This document shows positions 6,338 to 14,113 of a stretch of 21,651 bases of DNA, one piece after another. This DNA is from Methanoregulaceae archaeon (GTDB lineage: Archaea > Halobacteriota > Methanomicrobia > Methanomicrobiales > Methanospirillaceae), in contig JALOPT010000004.1 of assembly GCA_025453715.1 (NCBI GenBank), forward strand, positions 1-21,651, given 5' to 3'. The notes beneath the pieces were generated by a model that did not search any database, was not told the DNA's origin, and saw only the letters and a program-made list of their open reading frames with translations. Position 1 is the first letter of the stretch. Each line of letters opens with the position of its first letter. The translations under genes were made by a program, and so were the position numbers.

Positions 6338-7956
6338 CTGCTCACCTTCTCAATTCCCCTGCAACTGGTGGACAGGTACGTATGGCCGAATGGTGATGTT
6401 TCAGGTGTCCAGGCTTGTGAGATATCTTTCCTGACGTGGGCACCCCGGGACTCGGGCCGGAGCAGTGCAGACTCCACAATGAGCGAGGCGGTGGTAAGCA
6501 TGTTCCTGACCGTGCAGCACTCAACAAGGTTTTCAGCAGTAACCGCACGCAACTGCAGCGACTGGAGGTGCAGGATAACCGAGCGGGTCTGCTCCAGTGC
6601 GGGCAGGGTCCTGAAGATTCCGGCCCCCTCCCACATCGATAGTTTAAGTTTATTCCAGACTCCCGCGGGTTCGGAAGTCCCGGTAAAGTACTCGTCCAGG
6701 TGTTTTCTCTCGGCCTCCACCTGGGCAGGATCATGGTCCCGGGAATGTACTGCTGCTTTCCCTGCAGCTTCTCCTGCCCGTTTTCCAAACACCTGTGTTT
6801 CCGCAAGCGCATTTCCTCCGAGGCGGTTTGCCCCGTGAACGCCTCCGGACACTTCACCGCAGGCGAAAAGTCCTTTCATGGTAGTGGAGCCATCAGGCCG
6901 GATACGAAGGCCTCCCATGATGTGGTGGGCCGTCGGGGCCACTTCCATCGGTTCAGTCCTGATATCGACCCCGAATTTGAGGAACTGCTCGAGCATTACC
7001 GGAAGCCGGCTTTCCACCTGTGATGCAGGGAGGTGGGTCACATCGAGGTACACCCCCCCGTGTTCCGTTCCCCTACCCTCCAGTATCTCTGTTGCAATCG
7101 AACGGGAGACCACGTCACGGGTAGACAGTTCCATCCGTTCGGGGTCGTAACAGGTCATAAACCGCTCTCCAAGCTTGTTTTTTAACAGGCCCCCTTCGCC
7201 ACGGACGGCTTCGGTCACCAGCCGGCCACGTGCGTCATAAGGATACACCGCACCGGTCGGGTGGAACTGGATCTGCTCCATGTCAATTACTTCTGCACCT
7301 GCCCGGTAACCCAGTGCATAACCATCCCCGGTACCGCTTGAAGAGTTAGTGGAGATATCATAGACACGGGTCCCGCCCCCTGTAGCGATTACCGTGCTGT
7401 CCGAACGGAACAGTATGACCTCCCCGTCGCGATCAAGTCCCATTGCCCCTGAGGCACGCCCTTCATGTTGAAGGAGTGACACGATCGAGACCTCCTGGTA
7501 GGTCTCCACCCCCGTGTCAGCCATCCGCTCGGTCAGCGTGGTCATCATCTCGTGGCCGGTACGATCCCCGGCATAACAGGTCCTCGGAAACCTCTGGCCC
7601 CCGAATGGGCGCTGGGCAACGCATGCCAGGTCGTCCACGTCAAAAACCGCACCCCAGCGGATGAGATCTGCCATCCGTTCAGGCGACTCGTCAACGAGGA
7701 CCCTTACCAGGCCGGGGTCGTTTAAGTATGCCCCGCCCCGCAGGGTGTCCTCGTAATGCCCCTCGCAGGAGTCCAGCTCCTTAAGCACTGCATTATAGCC
7801 TCCTTCAGCCATCGGTGTGCAACCCCCCTTGCCCACGATGGTCTTTGAGACAAGCACGGTATCACCGTACTGGTCAGCCTCAATCGCAGCTCGTACACCC
7901 GCTCCGCCGCTTCCGATTACGAGGACATGACAATCGACAAGTTCATCTGACCGCAT
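6334..7956 (-). CDS. tfrA: Thiol:fumarate reductase subunit A (flavoprotein)
   Basis: A 540-residue flavoprotein of the fumarate reductase/succinate dehydrogenase/L-aspartate oxidase family. The FAD-binding GSGGAG lies at 15-20. Residues 42-53 read GKGGCTPMAEGG: where FrdA/SdhA carry the His that binds FAD covalently there is Cys46, so FAD is probably non-covalent. Catalytic-site motifs are FHPTG (231-235), the Arg-rich segment STRDVVSRSI near 278-287, HHIMGG (344-349) and GEVSGGVHGANRLGGNAL (367-384). With TfrB it reduces fumarate to succinate using CoM-SH and CoB-SH. It is the first gene of a two-gene operon. The ATG at 7956 lies about 30 bases from a TATA-like element, so the mRNA may be nearly leaderless. 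A lone L-aspartate oxidase would be the alternative, but the overlapping tfrB settles the identity. Confidence 0.92.
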   Translation of the reverse strand: MRSDELVDCHVLVIGSGGAGVRAAIEADQYGDTVLVSKTIVGKGGCTPMAEGGYNAVLKELDSCEGHYEDTLRGGAYLNDPGLVRVLVDESPERMADLIRWGAVFDVDDLACVAQRPFGGQRFPRTCYAGDRTGHEMMTTLTERMADTGVETYQEVSIVSLLQHEGRASGAMGLDRDGEVILFRSDSTVIATGGGTRVYDISTNSSSGTGDGYALGYRAGAEVIDMEQIQFHPTGAVYPYDARGRLVTEAVRGEGGLLKNKLGERFMTCYDPERMELSTRDVVSRSIATEILEGRGTEHGGVYLDVTHLPASQVESRLPVMLEQFLKFGVDIRTEPMEVAPTAHHIMGGLRIRPDGSTTMKGLFACGEVSGGVHGANRLGGNALAETQVFGKRAGEAAGKAAVHSRDHDPAQVEAERKHLDEYFTGTSEPAGVWNKLKLSMWEGAGIFRTLPALEQTRSVILHLQSLQLRAVTAENLVECCTVRNMLTTASLIVESALLRPESRGAHVRKDISQAWTPETSPFGHTYLSTSCRGIEKVSR

Positions 7957-7974
7957 CTTATTATTATCTGCATC

Positions 7975-7992
7975 CTATAATTACATAAATAG
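7975..7992. promoter_or_regulatory. Overlapping divergent TATA elements for tfrAB and aspartate kinase
   Basis: Only 60 bases separate tfrA (ATG 7956, minus) from the aspartate kinase ATG at 8017. The AT-rich stretch here reads CTATAATTACATAAATAG. On plus, ACATAAATA puts a start site near 8012; on minus, CTATTTATG puts one near 7961. Both transcripts would be almost leaderless and the two promoters would compete for the same DNA. Confidence 0.45.
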
Positions 7993-8016
7993 CTAGGGAA
8001 TTGTAGAGTGGCCAGA

Positions 8017-9417
8017 ATGAGGTTTTTAATGAAATTTGGCGGCACTTCTGTTGCTGATGCCGCAAGCATTTCCCGCGTCACTGATATTATAAAGCAATAT
8101 CATTCAGGCGGGAACGAGGTTGCAGTCGTCATATCAGCCCAGCGTGGGGTGACTGACCAGCTGATTGCTGTTGCGACTGAGGTCGTTGACAGCCCTGACA
8201 GTAGTATGGTCGGACCGTTTATCGGGTCGCTACGGGTCCGGCATATGAAAGCCCTTGAAGGTTCGGCAAAGGATTACGTTGCCGAGGTTGCCCCTCTCAT
8301 AGAAGACCGGCTTCTAAAACTGGAAAATATCCTGTCCGCGGTCCACAACCTGAGGGAGCTCACACCGAGGTCGAAGGATTATATTATCACGTTTGGAGAA
8401 CGCCTTAACTCCCTCGTCGTGAGTGCGGCCTTCAGGCAGCAGGGAATCCCGTCATCAGTCCTTGATGGCTGCGAGGCCGGGATCCTTACAACGGCCAATC
8501 ATGGTGAAGCAATGGCACTTCATGAGGGGGAGAAAAAAATAAAAGGTTCTATCGTTCCCCTCCTCGCCAGCCAGGTCCCCGTGATTATGGGTTTCATGGG
8601 ATGTACAGAAAAAGGAGTCCTGACAACTCTCGGCCGCAGCGGTTCTGATTACTCTGCTGCGATTATCGGTGCCGGGATAGATGCCAACGAGATATGGATC
8701 TGGACCGATGTTGATGGGATAATGACCTCAGACCCGCGGGTTATCAACGATGCCCGTGTCCTTGACTCGGTATCCTACCTCGAAGTCATGGAACTCTCGT
8801 TCTTCGGGGCCAAAGTGATGCACCCACGATCGATTGAACCTGCCATGAGGAAGGATATCCTTGTCCGGGTAAAGAATACCTTCAACCCGGACCACCCGGG
8901 GACCTGCATTGTCAGGAATGTCCGTGATGACAGCCGCGTTGTGAAGGCGCTCACCTACATCGAAAAAGTTGCCGCCGTCAATATCAACGGTGCCCAGATG
9001 ATTGGAAGACCGGGCGTCGCGAAGGCAATATTTACTGCCCTTTCTGACAGTGAAGTGAACGTGATGATGATTTCACAGGGGTCATCGGAGGCGAATATCT
9101 CGCTTATTATTGACGAGGCACAGGCCGATGCTGCGTCAGAATCGCTTGCAGCACTTGCAAAACAGGGGATTGTACGTGAGGTGACGCTTGACCGGGATGT
9201 CTGTGCCGTAGCAGTCGTCGGCTCCGGCATGGCAGGAGCGAAAGGGACCGGTGGGCGGATCTTTACTGCCCTTGGCCGGGCAGACATTAATGTACGGATG
9301 ATCTCGCAGGGGTCATCTGAGGTCAATATCTCCTTCGTTGTGAAGCAGGAGGACGGGCCGCGTGCAGTACGGGTATTGCATGACGAGTTCATGCTGTCAG
9401 AGGAATGTAATGACTGA
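8017..9417 (+). CDS. Aspartate kinase with two ACT domains
   Basis: Aspartokinase makes 4-phospho-L-aspartate from aspartate and ATP, the committed step to lysine, threonine, methionine and homoserine. The protein opens MRFLMKFGGTSVADAA, with the family signature KFGGTS. Further blocks are TPRSKDYIITFGERL, TTLGRSGSDYSA (substrate and ATP site), WTDVDGIMTSDPR and FGAKVMHPRSIEPA. Two C-terminal ACT regulatory domains each carry a near-identical MISQGSSE.NIS segment, which implies feedback control by an end-product amino acid. Length is 466 residues, normal for archaeal forms. The frame opens at GTG 8008, but ATG 8017 is preferred because it leaves four residues before MKFGG, as in methanogen homologues I recall; ATG 8029 is also possible. 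The 3' end overlaps purM by eight bases, so the two are translationally coupled. Confidence 0.93.
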   Translation: MRFLMKFGGTSVADAASISRVTDIIKQYHSGGNEVAVVISAQRGVTDQLIAVATEVVDSPDSSMVGPFIGSLRVRHMKALEGSAKDYVAEVAPLIEDRLLKLENILSAVHNLRELTPRSKDYIITFGERLNSLVVSAAFRQQGIPSSVLDGCEAGILTTANHGEAMALHEGEKKIKGSIVPLLASQVPVIMGFMGCTEKGVLTTLGRSGSDYSAAIIGAGIDANEIWIWTDVDGIMTSDPRVINDARVLDSVSYLEVMELSFFGAKVMHPRSIEPAMRKDILVRVKNTFNPDHPGTCIVRNVRDDSRVVKALTYIEKVAAVNINGAQMIGRPGVAKAIFTALSDSEVNVMMISQGSSEANISLIIDEAQADAASESLAALAKQGIVREVTLDRDVCAVAVVGSGMAGAKGTGGRIFTALGRADINVRMISQGSSEVNISFVVKQEDGPRAVRVLHDEFMLSEECND

Positions 9418-10402
9418 GGACGCGTACCGGGAGGCAGGGGTGGATATCGACCTCGAGACAGCAGCGGTAAAATCACTGATAAGCAACCTGAGTTTCCGGA
9501 GGAGCGGGCAGAACCGGATGCTTGGCAGTGTTGGCCATTACGCCGGCCTGATTGATTTTGGTGAAAAGGTCCTCGCCCTTACCGTGGATGGAGTGGGGAC
9601 CAAGATGCTGGTTGCTGACCACATGCACGACTGGAGTACCGTTGGCATCGACTGTATCGCGATGAACGTGAACGACCTCTACGTGATGAACCTCGAACCC
9701 GTCGCGTTTGTTGACTATGTTGCAACTGATCACCTCGATACTGGTAAAATGGCACAGATTGGCATCGGGCTGAACGAAGGGGCAAAACTGGCGAATATCG
9801 ATATCGTGGGTGGCGAGACTGCAACGCTCCGTGGCCTTGTAAATGGTCTTGACCTCGCCGGTACGTGCCTCGGGATGCAGGAAAAGAACAAGGTGGTAAA
9901 TGGTGAAACCATAATGCCCGGTGACCTGATTGTCGGTGTCCCCTCGAGTGGTATCCACAGTAATGGCCTCACCCTTGCCCGGAAAGTCGCTGAAGAACAC
10001 GGTGGCTACGAGGCAAAGCTTGGAAATGGCAGGACACTTGGTGCCGAACTTCTTACGCCTACCAGGATTTACCATGAGAGTCTTACTGTAAACCGGAAGG
10101 TTGACGTGCACGGGATGTGCCACGTCACTGGTGGAGGACTCCTCAATTTCACCCGCCTTTCTAAATATGGATTTAATTTCAGCGACCCGCTGTCCCCGCA
10201 GGAGATATTCCGCTGGATTCGGGAGAGCGGAAAGATCCAGGACAATATCATGTACCGGACTTTCAACATGGGAATGGGCTATGCCTATATCGTCGCTCCG
10301 GACAGGGCAGGCGATGTCATACGGGAGGTGCCGGGTGCAAAGGTTGTTGGGGAAGTGACGGAAAAGCCGGGTGTAAGGTTGCATGGTGATATGGTTACCT
10401 GA
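9410..10402 (+). CDS. purM: Phosphoribosylformylglycinamidine cyclo-ligase (AIR synthetase)
   Basis: PurM converts FGAM and ATP to aminoimidazole ribonucleotide, the fifth step of purine synthesis. The 330-residue protein has the expected GVDIDLETAAV near the N-terminus, DFGEKVLALTVDGVGTK (the family's VDGVGTK site), DCIAMNVNDL, GGETATLRG, GVPSSGIHSNG, HVTGGGLLNF and FNMGMGYAYIV in order. The open frame extends upstream to 9362, inside the aspartate kinase gene, but ATG 9410 gives MTEDAYREAG. It has a GAGG element six bases before it and overlaps the aspartate kinase stop by only eight bases. The neighbour works in a different pathway. PurF, the first enzyme of the purine route, lies about 5 kb away (15304-16737). 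Confidence 0.94.
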   Translation: MTEDAYREAGVDIDLETAAVKSLISNLSFRRSGQNRMLGSVGHYAGLIDFGEKVLALTVDGVGTKMLVADHMHDWSTVGIDCIAMNVNDLYVMNLEPVAFVDYVATDHLDTGKMAQIGIGLNEGAKLANIDIVGGETATLRGLVNGLDLAGTCLGMQEKNKVVNGETIMPGDLIVGVPSSGIHSNGLTLARKVAEEHGGYEAKLGNGRTLGAELLTPTRIYHESLTVNRKVDVHGMCHVTGGGLLNFTRLSKYGFNFSDPLSPQEIFRWIRESGKIQDNIMYRTFNMGMGYAYIVAPDRAGDVIREVPGAKVVGEVTEKPGVRLHGDMVT

Positions 10403-10443
10403 TATGCAGCCTGTATGGTGTTTATTGCAGATACCCGACTGAA

Positions 10444-10459
10444 TTTTTTTTTAATTTTT
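10444..10459 (+). terminator. Oligo-T terminator after purM
   Basis: Nine T (10444-10452) and five T (10455-10459) follow the purM stop by about 40 bases. This is a good archaeal T-tract terminator and it separates purM from the secreted-protein genes. Confidence 0.6.
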
Positions 10460-10507
10460 AATTCCTGATATTTTCCATTACCATATTGAATGACTTTATT
10501 GGGAAAT

Positions 10508-10526
10508 GATAATGTAATGCATTATC
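10508..10526. promoter_or_regulatory. Palindrome upstream of secreted-protein operon
   Basis: GATAATG TAATG CATTATC is a perfect 7-bp inverted repeat with a 5-base centre. It lies about 75 bases upstream of the TATA box at 10591 in otherwise gene-free DNA. An operator is possible; the regulator is unknown. Confidence 0.35.
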
Positions 10527-10551
10527 TATTTATTTCCCTGATTCAAGTCTG

Positions 10552-10563
10552 ATACTGTAGTAT
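10552..10563. promoter_or_regulatory. Second palindrome upstream of secreted-protein operon
   Basis: ATACT GT AGTAT is a 5-bp inverted repeat with a 2-base centre, about 30 bases upstream of the TATA box. This is where an archaeal activator or a BRE-occluding repressor could bind. Confidence 0.3.
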
Positions 10564-10590
10564 ACGGGTTAATTGTAGTGGTAACTTGGA

Positions 10591-10602
10591 ATATTATATA
10601 TA
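10591..10602 (+). promoter_or_regulatory. TATA box of the secreted-protein operon
   Basis: ATATTATATATA lies with its centre about 26 bases before ATG 10622, so the transcript would be leaderless from that ATG. Because the box lies inside the longest open frame, which begins at 10586, it argues against that upstream start. Confidence 0.6.
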
Positions 10603-10621
10603 CAATCGGGGTATGGTTCAG

Positions 10622-11899
10622 ATGAGACAAAAGAACGAAAATTATCAGGGAATTCTATTATACATAAGTGCATTTCTTCTTTGTATTATGGTATTCTGTA
10701 TCCTGCCTGTCCAGGCGGATTACTGGGCTGGCGTTAGTGAAAATGGCCAATATCAGGTGACTTTCACTCCCAATGCAGATGGGGGTGCAACCATCCAGGG
10801 TGCAGCAGTCGGACCTGGAGGTTCTATAGATCCAATAGGAAATCCTCCGGCGGCATCAGGGGGTGCCTATGGGTTTCCGGATGAAACGACCAGCGTGACG
10901 CAGAACCTAATCCTCGAGGGTCCCTCTGGCTGGGCAGAAGTAATTGCGAGAGATGCGAATGGAAATGAAGCACATGCGGAAGTCGAGTTTACTGACGGAC
11001 ATTTGGTTGTATTTCAGCATGCTGGACCGATTACTCCGTTTATTTCACCCGAATCATATGGCACTGTTGCACAGGTTAATGGAGTGGTGGCCGGACAATG
11101 TGTACTGTCACATAGCTTTTCCACAATTGAAGCGGAAAGTTATTCCTTTAATGCGGATGGATCTTCAGCAGGGGTAATTGCCGCAGCAAGCAGTAATGAT
11201 CAATCCTCCGGGTATCGGGAATCTAATGGGTATTCATCCCCTCTGTTTTTTGTTCACCAGGGAACCGGGTCCTTCACCCCAGAATTGGATGGAGAAGATC
11301 AAGTGGATACTTATTCCGGTGGATCCATCGGGTATTACGGGTCACCAACCTACGCGTATGAATGCGGGTGGATCAAGAGAGTTGATACGGCAGGTGTTAT
11401 TGCAGATTCATCAATTCCACAAGGTTTTACCTCACTCGTATCCGGAACAGTTGAAGATGGAAACCTGGAATTCCATTTGGGAGCATCAGCAGGACCATCG
11501 TACTGCGGTAATTCCATCAAAACAACAGCCAGTGGCGAAGTCGAAGCAAGGGGGGACAGTGGAGCTGCGAGTGCTATAACAACAGGTCCGAATGGACAAT
11601 TTGCCAATGTTGTTGCGTCATTTGATCAGGACTATTGTACCAGAAATTACATGGACTTTGACCTTTCTGCGTCCGGGAAACTCTATGCAGATGGCGACTA
11701 CAAGTTAAAAGCAAAAAATGAAATTTACAGGCCTTGTGGGTATTCCGGCGTCGTTAACGCATCGAGTTCGGACGGTGATTCAACCGCAAATGACGGAGCT
11801 GTATTCTTCCATGGTGAGCATGACTTTGGAGGAGTTGCGGGTGTGAGATCAGGCGGGAGTCCATGGGCATGTGCCTGGACTAAATACAGTCCACCATAA
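10622..11899 (+). CDS. Secreted protein of unknown function, Cys-containing, beta-rich
   Basis: I do not recognise this family. The 425-residue protein begins MRQKNENYQG, followed by a hydrophobic segment (about residues 12-29) and a signal peptidase I-like site VQA before DYWAGV. The mature part is rich in Gly, Ser, Tyr and short alternating hydrophobic stretches, suggesting an all-beta fold. It has six cysteines (in AGQCV, YECGW, SYCGN, DYCTRN, RPCGY and WACAW), an even number that may form disulfides outside the cell. There is no second membrane segment and no sorting signal, so it is probably released or non-covalently attached. The frame starts earlier (10586), but ATG 10622 matches the TATA spacing and gives a normal signal peptide; ATG 10613 is the alternative. 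The next gene begins 15 bases after its stop with a Shine-Dalgarno, so they form an operon. Base composition looks more AT-rich than the flanking housekeeping genes. Confidence 0.75.
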   Translation: MRQKNENYQGILLYISAFLLCIMVFCILPVQADYWAGVSENGQYQVTFTPNADGGATIQGAAVGPGGSIDPIGNPPAASGGAYGFPDETTSVTQNLILEGPSGWAEVIARDANGNEAHAEVEFTDGHLVVFQHAGPITPFISPESYGTVAQVNGVVAGQCVLSHSFSTIEAESYSFNADGSSAGVIAAASSNDQSSGYRESNGYSSPLFFVHQGTGSFTPELDGEDQVDTYSGGSIGYYGSPTYAYECGWIKRVDTAGVIADSSIPQGFTSLVSGTVEDGNLEFHLGASAGPSYCGNSIKTTASGEVEARGDSGAASAITTGPNGQFANVVASFDQDYCTRNYMDFDLSASGKLYADGDYKLKAKNEIYRPCGYSGVVNASSSDGDSTANDGAVFFHGEHDFGGVAGVRSGGSPWACAWTKYSPP

Positions 11900-11914
11900 A
11901 GAGGTTGATAAAAA

Positions 11915-12859
11915 ATGAAAGAAACAACATATTTTTCTACAGGGATAAGCAGCCTGCTAATCATTCTCCTCTTTGCGGGAGTGGTTTGCGCTGATCCTTC
12001 GGTGACCCAGGCCCCGGAAATCCAGGGACTTTCCACGACTACTACGGTGAATGCAATCGGACTCATGACTGAAACCGACAGCCTTTCCTGGCAGTTATCC
12101 AACCTTGGAATAAACAATTCCCTGGCAGCTCCGGGATATCCACCGTATGATGCAGGTAATGGGACCGTTCTTGTCTGGGATGATATCTATCCCTATACAA
12201 GCCATACACCTGGACAGGTCCTGTATACAACCGCCTACGATGCGAATATTGTTGCACAGGCCGGCCAGATCAGTTTTATCAAGACTCTGGGAGTCAACAC
12301 AGGAAATAAGGCTCTTGGGCAGTCTAACATCGACACACAAACAGGCATAACTTTTATCGCTGCAGATGACGGAGGCAACGTAGTTGGTACCGAGAACCTC
12401 ATGCTAGACGGTGCCGGTATGTATGATCTCACTGCAAACAAAATGCTTTGTCCTTTTGGCTCACAAAGCTCGTTATTCATACCTCCGTTCTGTAATATCG
12501 TCCAGACCGGAAGCAAGTATGACCTGACAGTCGGCTCGATCACAACTGATGCGAACAACCGCTTTGTTGGCGATGACGCGACTATACCCGTAGTACAGAA
12601 CTATGCGATCAATATAAAGCCATATGGCATATCAGAGGGTCAGATACCGGCAATGGGCTCTGCTATGGCTTACATGAAAGTGCATACACAGGAAGGCCGG
12701 TTAATCTATGCATACTCGTTCAGTCAGGAACCTGAAGCCAATGTATACAAGCTAGTCAAGTCCCAGGACATTACCTATTCAGAATCATCCAGCGCTCTTG
12801 GGGTAATATCGTCATTCGCAAAATCACTTAGTTATAACTCAGGTACGAGCCTGATCTAA
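11915..12859 (+). CDS. Second secreted protein of unknown function
   Basis: A 314-residue protein that I cannot assign to a named family. It opens with a typical signal peptide: MKETTY, a hydrophobic core (SLLIILLFAGVV) and a probable cut after VCA before DPSV. The mature part contains TTTTVNAIGLMTETDSLSW and later ITFIAADDGGNVVGTENLML and FIPPFCNIVQTG. It has two cysteines after the signal, in MLCPF and PFCNI. No transmembrane anchor follows. A GAGGTTGAT Shine-Dalgarno sits at 11900-11908, in the 15-base gap after the preceding gene, so both secreted proteins are probably made together, perhaps as a cell-surface or extracellular complex (inference). The general style (Thr-rich start, Gly/Asp beta strands) recalls surface proteins of Methanomicrobiales. 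Function cannot be given. Confidence 0.75.
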   Translation: MKETTYFSTGISSLLIILLFAGVVCADPSVTQAPEIQGLSTTTTVNAIGLMTETDSLSWQLSNLGINNSLAAPGYPPYDAGNGTVLVWDDIYPYTSHTPGQVLYTTAYDANIVAQAGQISFIKTLGVNTGNKALGQSNIDTQTGITFIAADDGGNVVGTENLMLDGAGMYDLTANKMLCPFGSQSSLFIPPFCNIVQTGSKYDLTVGSITTDANNRFVGDDATIPVVQNYAINIKPYGISEGQIPAMGSAMAYMKVHTQEGRLIYAYSFSQEPEANVYKLVKSQDITYSESSSALGVISSFAKSLSYNSGTSLI

Positions 12860-12861
12860 CC

Positions 12862-12868
12862 TTTTTTT
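12862..12868 (+). terminator. T-run after the secreted-protein pair
   Basis: Seven T begin three bases after the stop codon, a plausible transcription end. From here to 13047 the DNA is AT-rich and contains no gene I can support. Confidence 0.5.
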
Positions 12869-13047
12869 ATTCTGTTAGGAAATAGAACAAGTGACTTAAG
12901 GGACCATATTTCTTGATAGAATACGAAAATTCTCTGTCAGGAAGTTTAATTTATCAAAATGAAAAGCGTAGTAACTATTTGTTTTCATCTTTATTGAGGA
13001 ATTCTACAGAGCCAAAAATTGTTGAACTCCCAGCAGAATTGCTAAGA

Positions 13048-13611
13048 TTACTCCGCAGACTTCCCCGAATCTTCTTCGGTCTTTCCTTCCCCCTCCTCTT
13101 CAGGATAAGGAAGCTTTCTTGTTTTTTCAGAAATAATTGCGCTGTTTCCGGAAGGGTCGTCGATGATAAGGGTTACAAGGAGATCCCCTTTCTTCACCGC
13201 CTCTACTGCTTCAAGGAATTTTTCAGCATTTTCCCGCTCTGTCTCATCCCCGCAGGCAATGACCCCCTCAACGACCCTGCTGACCCTGTCAAGTACCCCT
13301 TCAATATTGGAGACAAACCCCTCGCAGGCCGGGCCCGGGTCGATCCTGACGCCCAGCTCAGGGATCATTACAATACCCTGCATGCTCCTGACTACGCGGA
13401 CATCCAGATCATCAGGTGTCTCAATCCTGAACTCCTGCCTCCCTGGTGCCTGGCTGGTGAGCACCTGGGTATCGACATAGCGGTACCCGCATTCGCTACA
13501 AAGGGCACGTATTATTATGATATCAGAAAAATAGGGGATATTATCGGTCTGATAAAGATACTCGATCTCTGTATTACATACCGGGCACGGACCGGGGACA
13601 ACGGTCCTCAC
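13048..13611 (-). CDS. ZPR1-type zinc-finger protein
   Basis: A 187-residue archaeal ZPR1-domain protein. Cys9 and Cys12 (CPVC) with Cys38 and Cys41 (CSECGYR) form the expected four-Cys zinc finger. The following beta region contains DDLDVRVVRSMQGIVMIPELG and DPGPACEGFVSNIEGVLDRV, typical of the ZPR1 core. Eukaryotic ZPR1 binds translation factor eEF1A and acts as its folding chaperone; archaeal forms have one copy of the domain and their role is less well known. A Glu/Lys-rich tail (about 169-187) ends the protein. The start is GTG at 13611, whose G is shared with the last base of the sepF stop TAG, so the two genes overlap by one base. That implies tight translational coupling. The long plus-strand frame across the same DNA is a shadow. 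Confidence 0.85.
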   Translation of the reverse strand: MRTVVPGPCPVCNTEIEYLYQTDNIPYFSDIIIIRALCSECGYRYVDTQVLTSQAPGRQEFRIETPDDLDVRVVRSMQGIVMIPELGVRIDPGPACEGFVSNIEGVLDRVSRVVEGVIACGDETERENAEKFLEAVEAVKKGDLLVTLIIDDPSGNSAIISEKTRKLPYPEEEGEGKTEEDSGKSAE

Positions 13612-13982
13612 TAGACTGCTCCGCCGATTTTATCGCGCGAAATCCTGACGCCGCCTGGTGCCAGCACAACATAACGCTGGTCACCAAGGCCAATAATATC
13701 CCCGTTGACATCCTTTGCGACTTCTTTAAAGTCCTTAAGTACCCGCTCGTACATGATTTTGTCCATTTTCAGCCTGCTGATATCCACGATCACGATATTC
13801 CCGTTGTAAATCTCGTCCTTGATTTTCGGGCTCTCCCTGAGGTCAGATATTGTTGCAATTTTTATCAGGAGTGCCGGCCCCTCCTCTTTCCCCTCATAGT
13901 CCTCAAGGTTGAGTTCCATATAGTCCCCTTCTTCGGCCGGGGTTCTGGTTTTTCCAAGAAGAGAATCGAATATTTTTCCCAT
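13611..13982 (-). CDS. sepF: Archaeal cell-division protein SepF
   Basis: A 123-residue protein with the full SepF plan. The N-terminal MGKIFDSLLGK can form the amphipathic membrane-targeting helix, an acidic linker follows (about 17-35), and the globular domain (about 36-123) contains LLIKIATISDLRE, NIVIVDISRLK and GDIIGLGDQRYVVLAPGGVRI. In archaea with FtsZ, SepF anchors the Z-ring to the membrane at mid-cell. It is the first gene of a pair with the ZPR1 protein, overlapping by one base. A TATA element lies about 25 bases before the ATG, so the mRNA is probably leaderless, and no Shine-Dalgarno is seen. The gap to the PUA gene upstream is 131 bases. Confidence 0.9.
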   Translation of the reverse strand: MGKIFDSLLGKTRTPAEEGDYMELNLEDYEGKEEGPALLIKIATISDLRESPKIKDEIYNGNIVIVDISRLKMDKIMYERVLKDFKEVAKDVNGDIIGLGDQRYVVLAPGGVRISRDKIGGAV

Positions 13983-14000
13983 AAAAAAATGGTATATTGA

Positions 14001-14012
14001 ATTTTATTTAAT
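14001..14012 (-). promoter_or_regulatory. TATA box of sepF
   Basis: The minus strand reads ATTAAATAAAAT, centred about 25 bases before the sepF ATG. This predicts a leaderless or near-leaderless transcript. Confidence 0.5.
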
Positions 14013-14113
14013 AGTATCTATTCAATAAAACGGCGGATTTTTCGTTTTGGATTATTACACGGATTTTTCCCTGATGGCGGTTCATTTCCTGCCACATGAA
14101 ATGGCAACCCGGG

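Noticed and set aside
9362..9409. Upstream extension of purM
   Set aside because: It lies inside the aspartate kinase gene and has no family match; ATG 9410 has a good Shine-Dalgarno.
9473..10384. 303-residue minus-strand frame opposite purM
   Set aside because: It covers the purM coding region, which has all family motifs; a long antisense frame is expected from codon bias.
10586..10621. Upstream extension of the first secreted protein
   Set aside because: The TATA box lies inside this segment and it would place extra residues ahead of a normal signal peptide.
12936..13015. CTCTGT and ACAGAG separated by about 70 bases
   Set aside because: A 6-base match at that distance in AT-rich DNA is likely chance, with no supporting stem.
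12913..13614. 233-residue plus-strand frame opposite the ZPR1 gene
   Set aside because: It lies almost wholly antisense to the ZPR1 gene, which has clear zinc-finger motifs; the translation shows no domain and no Shine-Dalgarno.
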